Shown here: positions 59,787 to 64,000 of the stretch, piece after piece | Layout: each line of letters begins with the position of its first letter | Position numbering within the stretch: the stretch's first letter is position 1 | Source: Palsa-465 sp963800475 | GTDB taxonomy: Bacteria; Actinomycetota; Thermoleophilia; Solirubrobacterales; Solirubrobacteraceae | DNA length: 64,000 nucleotides | Assembly: GCA_963800475.1 (NCBI GenBank) | Contig: CAWDAZ010000004.1 | Coordinates: 186,001 to 250,000, forward strand | Direction of reading: 5' to 3' | Translations under genes and position numbers: made by a program | Notes under the pieces: generated by a model | What the model was told of the DNA's origin: nothing | The model's database searches: none | The model's input: the letters and a program-made list of their open reading frames with translations, nothing else

Positions 59787-60311
59787 GTGCACGAGCAGCC
59801 GGAGGACATCGTCGCGCTGCAGCGACTGCTCGACTCGAGCTACACGCGCGCGGGCGCGCACACGCTGAGCATCCATACGCCGGAGCGCCGGCTGCGCGCA
59901 GAGCGGGTGTGCGAGCTGCTCACCGGGATGCGGCTGCTGACCCTGGCGACCGTGACCGCCGACGGGCGCCCGGTCGCCGGCCCGGTCGACGGGATCTTCT
60001 ACCGCGGCGCGTTTCATTTCGGCTCGAGCCCGGACTCGGTGCGGTTCCGGCACATCCGGGCGCGGCCGTTCGTGAGCGCGACCCACGTGCCCCGCGAGGA
60101 GCTCGCGGTGACCGTGCACGGCCGCGCGGTGCCGATCGACGTCGGAGCGACCGAGCACGCCGGTTTCCGCAGCGCGCTGCTCGAGGTGTACGTCCCGCGC
60201 TACGGCGAGCAGTGGGAGCAGTTCCTCAACTCCGGTCCCGTCTACGCCCGGATCGACGCCGAGCGGATGTTCGCGATCCTGATCGAGCCGGGCAGTTCCG
60301 CCCCGGCATGA
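59787..60311 (+). CDS. Pyridoxamine 5'-phosphate oxidase-like protein
   Basis: 174 residues. Split-barrel pattern LLTLATVTADGRPVAGPVDG, RGAFHFGSSPDSVRFRHIRA and PFVSATHVPREELAVTVHGR. GTG start immediately after the aldolase stop. Possibly an FMN or F420 binding protein. Its stop overlaps galK (ATGA), so it is co-transcribed with it. Confidence 0.8.
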   Translation: MHEQPEDIVALQRLLDSSYTRAGAHTLSIHTPERRLRAERVCELLTGMRLLTLATVTADGRPVAGPVDGIFYRGAFHFGSSPDSVRFRHIRARPFVSATHVPREELAVTVHGRAVPIDVGATEHAGFRSALLEVYVPRYGEQWEQFLNSGPVYARIDAERMFAILIEPGSSAPA

Positions 60312-61360
60312 CCGGGGTCCCGGTGTCCTCCGACGTCACCACGTTCGCCCCGGGCCGCGTCAACCTGATCGGCGAGCACACCGACTACAACGAGGGGCTG
60401 GCGCTCCCATTCGCGATCGCCGAGGGCGTCACCGTCGCGGCCTGTGCGCTGCCGGAGCGGGTGATCGAGGTGGCCGCCGTCGACCTCGACGCGCACGACA
60501 CATTCCCCGTCGGCCGGCCGCGCCGCGTGCCGGGGTGGCGGGCGTTCGTGCGCGGCGCGGTCGGGGAGCTGACGCGCTCCGGCGTCCGCGTCGCGGGCGC
60601 TCGCCTCGAGATCCGGGGGACGGTCCCGCGCGGGGCGGGCCTGTCGTCGTCGGCCGCGCTCGAGGTCGCGGTCGTGCTGGCGCTGATCGCGCTGAGCGAT
60701 GCGCCCACCCCCGATCGGACCGCGATTGCCGAGCTGTGCTCGAGGGTCGAGAACCGCTGGGTCGGCGCGCAGACCGGGCTGCTCGACCAGCTCGCGTCGC
60801 TGTACGGCGAGCCCCGGCACGCGCTACGGATCGACTTCCGCTCCCTGGATGTGGAGCCCGTTCCGCTCGAGCTCGGCGACCACCGGCTGGTGACGCTCGA
60901 CTCGGGCCAGCCCCATGCGACCGCCGCCTCCGGCTACAACCAGCGGCGGGCGGAATGCAAAGAGGCGTGCCGGTTACTCGGCGTCGAGAGCCTGCGCGAG
61001 GTGACGCTCGCGGCGGCCGAGGAGCTGCCGGGGCCGCTCGACCGGCGCGCGATCCACGTGATCGGCGACAACGAGCGCGTCGAGCTCGCCGTCGAGGCGC
61101 TCGGGCGCCGCGATCTCGACGAGCTCGGCCGGCTGCTCGACGCCTCGCACGCGAGCCTGCGTGACTTCTACGAGGTGTCTACCCCGGCGGTCGAGGCCAC
61201 CGTCGGGCGGCTCAAGGCGGCCGGCGCGCTCGGCGCCCGAATCGTTGGCGGCGGGTTCGGCGGCCACGTGCTCGGCCTGCTGCCGCCCGGGGTGCGCGCA
61301 CCGGACGGAGCGCTCGAGGTGCGGCCGGGACCGGGGGCGCGCGTGCTCGAGCGGCGCTGA
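60308..61360 (+). CDS. galK: Galactokinase
   Basis: 350 residues, GHMP kinase giving galactose 1-phosphate. The galactokinase signature PGRVNLIGEHTDYNEGLALP is at residues 15-34 and the ATP motif is GAGLSSSAALEVAV. GPLDRRAIHVIGDNERV is followed by ARIVGGGFGGHVLGL, the last GHMP motif. ATG 60308 overlaps the upstream stop. It abuts the Gfo/Idh gene stop to stop with no spacer. No galT or galE in the window. Confidence 0.9.
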   Translation: MTGVPVSSDVTTFAPGRVNLIGEHTDYNEGLALPFAIAEGVTVAACALPERVIEVAAVDLDAHDTFPVGRPRRVPGWRAFVRGAVGELTRSGVRVAGARLEIRGTVPRGAGLSSSAALEVAVVLALIALSDAPTPDRTAIAELCSRVENRWVGAQTGLLDQLASLYGEPRHALRIDFRSLDVEPVPLELGDHRLVTLDSGQPHATAASGYNQRRAECKEACRLLGVESLREVTLAAAEELPGPLDRRAIHVIGDNERVELAVEALGRRDLDELGRLLDASHASLRDFYEVSTPAVEATVGRLKAAGALGARIVGGGFGGHVLGLLPPGVRAPDGALEVRPGPGARVLERR

Positions 61361-62332
61361 CTAGAGCGCCACGGGCTGTCCGGTGTCGGCCGACCGGTAA
61401 AGCGCCTCGATCGTGCGCGCCTGCCCGAGCGCGTCTGCGCGCCCGAGCAGCGGCTCGGCCTCGCCCCGGATCGCGAGCGAGAAGTTCTCAGCCTCGAGCC
61501 GGTAGGAGTCCTCGGCCGGCACCTCGATCCGGTCCACCTGATCGCCGCGACGGAGCTCGATCACCGGATTGCGCGCGTGCCAGGGGTCGTCGAGGAACAG
61601 CGCCCCGTCCTCACCGACGACCTCGAGCTCGTCGCGCGACGCCAACGCCAGCCCGGCGTCGAAGTGGGCCAGCACCTCATTGTCGAAGCGCATCGTCGCG
61701 GCGAACACGACGTCCACCGCGTCGCCGCCGAGCACCTGCTCGGCGGACACGCGCTCGGGCTCTCCGGCGAGCAGCCGCGCGCCGTTCACGCAGTAGCAGC
61801 CGACGTCCATCAGCGCGCCGCCGTCGAGCGCGGCCGAGAGGCGGATGTTGGAGCGGTCGGTCGCGTTGAAGCTGAACTGGCTCCGGATCACCCTGATCGC
61901 GCCGACGGCGCCGCCGGACACGAGCTCGGTCAGCCGTCGGGTCTGCGGGTTGTGCCGGTACATGAACGCCTCCATCAGCAGCAGCTCGTGGCGATCGGCG
62001 ACGTCGAAGGCGCGCTCCACCTGCTCGGGATGGCGGCTGAGCGGCTTCTCGCACAGCACGTGCTTGCCCGCCTCGAGCGCGCGCACCGTCCACTCGACGT
62101 GGAGCGCGTTGGGCAGCGGGATGTAGACGGCCTCCAGGTCGGAGTCCGCGAGGAGAGCGTCATAGGTGTCGTGGACGCGGACGATCCGATGCTCGGCCGC
62201 GAACGCGATCGCGCGGGCGCGGTCGCGGCCCGCGACGGCGACCACCTCGACGAGCTCCGACGCCGCGACACCGGCCAGGAACAGCTCGTTGATCCGCGCG
62301 GTCGAGAGGATGCCCCAGCGGACCGGCTGCAT
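61361..62332 (-). CDS. Gfo/Idh/MocA family oxidoreductase (xylose operon)
   Basis: 323 residues. WGILSTARINELFLAGVAAS is the Rossmann start, KHVLCEKPLSRHPEQ the EKP motif, and GGALMDVGCYCVNGARLLAG the catalytic region, as in D-xylose dehydrogenase-type or glucose-fructose oxidoreductase-like members. ATG 62332 overlaps the xylA stop (TGATG). Probably acts on a pentose or its derivative, given xylA and xylB upstream; this is inference. Confidence 0.86.
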   Translation of the reverse strand: MQPVRWGILSTARINELFLAGVAASELVEVVAVAGRDRARAIAFAAEHRIVRVHDTYDALLADSDLEAVYIPLPNALHVEWTVRALEAGKHVLCEKPLSRHPEQVERAFDVADRHELLLMEAFMYRHNPQTRRLTELVSGGAVGAIRVIRSQFSFNATDRSNIRLSAALDGGALMDVGCYCVNGARLLAGEPERVSAEQVLGGDAVDVVFAATMRFDNEVLAHFDAGLALASRDELEVVGEDGALFLDDPWHARNPVIELRRGDQVDRIEVPAEDSYRLEAENFSLAIRGEAEPLLGRADALGQARTIEALYRSADTGQPVAL

Positions 62333-63522
62333 CAGCCCGCGCCGAGCAGCAGGTCGACGACCAGCTGGTCGAGCCGCTCGTTGCCGTAGCCGCGCGCCGC
62401 GAGCCGGTCGAGGTCGGGGTCCTCGCCGAGCAGCGCCCGCGCGGTCGCGGAGTCGTACGAGCCGACGCTCGGCTGGGCGAGACTCTCCACCGATGCGGCC
62501 GCCCGCGCCTCGCGGATCGCGTCGGAGGCCTCGAACTCCCGCGTCTTGGCTTTGAGCGCCAGGTACGTGCGCATGCAGCCGGCCGCGAATTCCCAGATGC
62601 CCGCGCGGTCCTCGTTCCGGTACGCGTGGGCGTCGAAGTGGCGGGGCCCGTCGTAGCCGGAGGTCTCGAGCAGGTGCACGAGCAGGAACGCCTCCTTGAG
62701 GTCCTCGGCGCCGAACCGGTAGTCCTGGTCGAAGCGCCCGATCCGCTGGGCGTTGAGGTCGATGTGGAACAGCTTTCCGGCCCACAGCGCCTGCGAGACG
62801 GCGTGCACGAAGCTGAGCCCCGCGATCGTCTCGTGCGCCACCTCGGGGTTCACGCCGACCATCTCGGGGCGCTCGAGCATCGAGATGAAATGCAGCGCGT
62901 GGCCGACGGTCGGCAGGAAGATGTCGCCGCGCGGCTCGTTCGGCTTGGGCTCGATCGCGAAGCGCATCTCGTAGCCCTGGTCGCGGACATAGCCGCACAG
63001 GAAGTCGATCGCCTCGCGGTAGCGCTCGAGCGCGTCGCGGGCCGGTTTCGCGGCGCCGGCCTCGACGCCCTCCCGCCCGCCCCAGAACACGTAGATGTGT
63101 GCCCCGAGCTCGGCGCCGAGATCGATCCCGCGCATCGCCTTCGCGATCGCGGCGCGGCGCACGTCGCGGTCGTTGGACGTGAACGCGCCGTCCTTGAAGG
63201 CAGGGTGCGTGAACAGGTTGGTCGTCGCCATCGTCACGCGCATGCCAGTGCGCGCGAGCGCGTCTGAGAACCGCGCCACGATCCGGTCGCGCTCGCTCGC
63301 CGAGCTGCCGTACGGGACCAGGTCGTTGTCGTGCAGGCTGACCCCGTACGCGCCGAGCTCCGCGAGGTGCTCGACGGTGTCGACCGGATCGAGCGGCGCT
63401 CGCGTCGGCTCGCCGAACGGGTCGCGGCCGGGGTTGCCGACCGTCCACAGCCCGAACGTGAAGCGATGCTCGGGGCGCGGCGTCAGCTCACCCTCATCGA
63501 TCGAGCGGTGCGAGTCGCTCAT
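62332..63522 (-). CDS. xylA: Xylose isomerase
   Basis: 396 residues, converts D-xylose to D-xylulose with two metal ions. Family order: RFTFGLWTVGNPGRDPFGEP, GVSLHDNDLVPYGSS, VTMATTNLFTHPAFKDGAFT, YVFWGGREGVEAG, FAIEPKPNEPRGD (metal Glu), VNPEVAHETIAG, LFHIDLNAQ and FDAHAYRNEDRAGIWEF. Length is that of the Streptomyces/Actinoplanes class I enzymes. ATG 63522 with GTG 63531 as an alternative. 13 nt after the xylB stop. Confidence 0.95.
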   Translation of the reverse strand: MSDSHRSIDEGELTPRPEHRFTFGLWTVGNPGRDPFGEPTRAPLDPVDTVEHLAELGAYGVSLHDNDLVPYGSSASERDRIVARFSDALARTGMRVTMATTNLFTHPAFKDGAFTSNDRDVRRAAIAKAMRGIDLGAELGAHIYVFWGGREGVEAGAAKPARDALERYREAIDFLCGYVRDQGYEMRFAIEPKPNEPRGDIFLPTVGHALHFISMLERPEMVGVNPEVAHETIAGLSFVHAVSQALWAGKLFHIDLNAQRIGRFDQDYRFGAEDLKEAFLLVHLLETSGYDGPRHFDAHAYRNEDRAGIWEFAAGCMRTYLALKAKTREFEASDAIREARAAASVESLAQPSVGSYDSATARALLGEDPDLDRLAARGYGNERLDQLVVDLLLGAG

Positions 63523-63535
63523 CCCGATCACGATC

Positions 63536-64000
63536 TCATATCCGGCGCAGCGCCGGGTAAAGCTCCGTGAAGCGCGCGCGCTGCTCGCGGTACACCTCGA
63601 CCCACGCGGGAACCGGCTCGATCCGTCCGTGCGGCTTGACGGTCGCGGCGACCGCCGCATGCACGTCCGGCCATACCGACGCCGCGACTCCGCCGAGCAG
63701 CGCGGCCCCGAACGCGGCGCCCTCGTCGACGGCGACGCGTTCGAGCGGCAGCTCGAGCACCGACGCGACGATCTGGAGCCACAGCTCGCTGCCCGCGCCG
63801 CCGCCCGACACGCGGGCGAACTCGATCTTCCCGGGCAACTGCGCGATCAGGTCGAGCGAGTCGCGCAGCCCGAACGCCACGCCCTCGAGCACCGAGCGAA
63901 CGAGCGCCCCGCGGTCGTGCCGCACGCTCAGCCCCACGAACGCGGCGCGCGCGTCGGGGTCGACGTGCGGAGTGCGCTCGCCGGCGAGATACGGGAGAAA
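63536..64000 (-). CDS. xylB: Xylulokinase, C-terminal part (5' end outside window)
   Basis: Open to the window end, so only the last 154 residues are seen. FLPYLAGERTPHVDPDARAA, GVAFGLRDSLDLIAQLPG, ARVSGGGAGSELWLQIVASV and VDEGAAFGAALLGGVA are typical of xylulokinase (FGGY family). Phosphorylates D-xylulose produced by XylA. Reads towards xylA and the oxidoreductase as an operon; the promoter is beyond the window. Confidence 0.92.
   Translation of the reverse strand, partial: FLPYLAGERTPHVDPDARAAFVGLSVRHDRGALVRSVLEGVAFGLRDSLDLIAQLPGKIEFARVSGGGAGSELWLQIVASVLELPLERVAVDEGAAFGAALLGGVAASVWPDVHAAVAATVKPHGRIEPVPAWVEVYREQRARFTELYPALRRI

Noticed and set aside
1..64000. tRNA, rRNA, transposase or integrase genes
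   Set aside because: No such sequences recognised in any gap or frame.

Overview
The window is one contiguous piece of a very GC-rich, gene-dense chromosome. The codon use, coproheme decarboxylase (hemQ), actinobacterial small membrane proteins (DUF4235-like, Holin-X-like, DUF3618-like), DHA2 transporters and many TANNNT boxes 7-9 nt before start codons point to Actinobacteriota. My best guess is the Thermoleophilia/Solirubrobacterales, from general resemblance only. No rRNA, tRNA, CRISPR array, insertion sequence or prophage is visible. Genes lie on both strands, many joined by ATGA, GTGA or TGATG overlaps, and no gene-free gap exceeds about 215 nt.

Layout. 1-4.5 kb: end of glycerol kinase, PlsC-type acyltransferase, acyl-CoA synthetase, a degenerate SDR protein and a lipoprotein. 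4.5-13.5 kb: the most unusual part, a compact accessory locus. On the minus strand run a GT2 glycosyltransferase, an NTP_transf_5-type nucleotidyltransferase, a PqqD-like protein, three tandem paralogous 51-58-residue peptides and a radical SAM protein with a C-terminal PqqD-like domain. A second PqqD gene on the plus strand follows, then a minus-strand chain of HprK-like kinase, Gfo/Idh oxidoreductase, type I phosphodiesterase and GT4 glycosyltransferase. The peptides share about 45 N-terminal residues with a YxxPxI motif like RRE-recognised leaders, and have variable tails. I read this as a RiPP-like peptide modification system, possibly undescribed. No lasso cyclase, leader peptidase or dedicated ABC exporter is visible.

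13.5-19.2 kb: cupin, CDF metal exporter, YqgE/AlgH protein, acyl-CoA dehydrogenase, DHA2 transporter and a multi-TM protein. 19.3-26.8 kb: an acyl-CoA catabolic island (acyl-CoA dehydrogenase, crotonase, carboxylase beta subunit, BKACE enzyme, CoA-transferase/racemase, MerR regulator); two of its promoters share a 16-bp operator-like palindrome. 26.8-33.2 kb: GNAT, VOC, DUF2804, a nitrilase-type amidase with a TetR regulator and likely operator, a four-gene small membrane operon, DegV, an epimerase and a GST-N protein.

33.1-37.8 kb: mtnA, then a monothiol glutaredoxin-BolA pair divergent from an IscA/ErpA-type Fe-S carrier, an AlkA-like glycosylase, and hemQ with a ferredoxin-NADP reductase. 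37.8-50.4 kb: a GT4-flippase fusion, an aldo/keto reductase, a TetR/DHA2 pair, a FUSC protein, an ArsC-like protein, metH and a DUF4337 protein. 50.4-64 kb: an S9 peptidase, a cupin-nitrilase-flavin operon divergent from a TetR gene around a perfect 22-bp palindrome, a secreted protein, a large unknown protein with an apparent frameshift, a threonine aldolase, galK, and a xylB-xylA-Gfo/Idh sugar operon cut by the window end.

Start codons were chosen from ribosome-binding sites, overlaps, signal peptides and -10 boxes. Family assignments come from recognised motifs and length, not from database searches.
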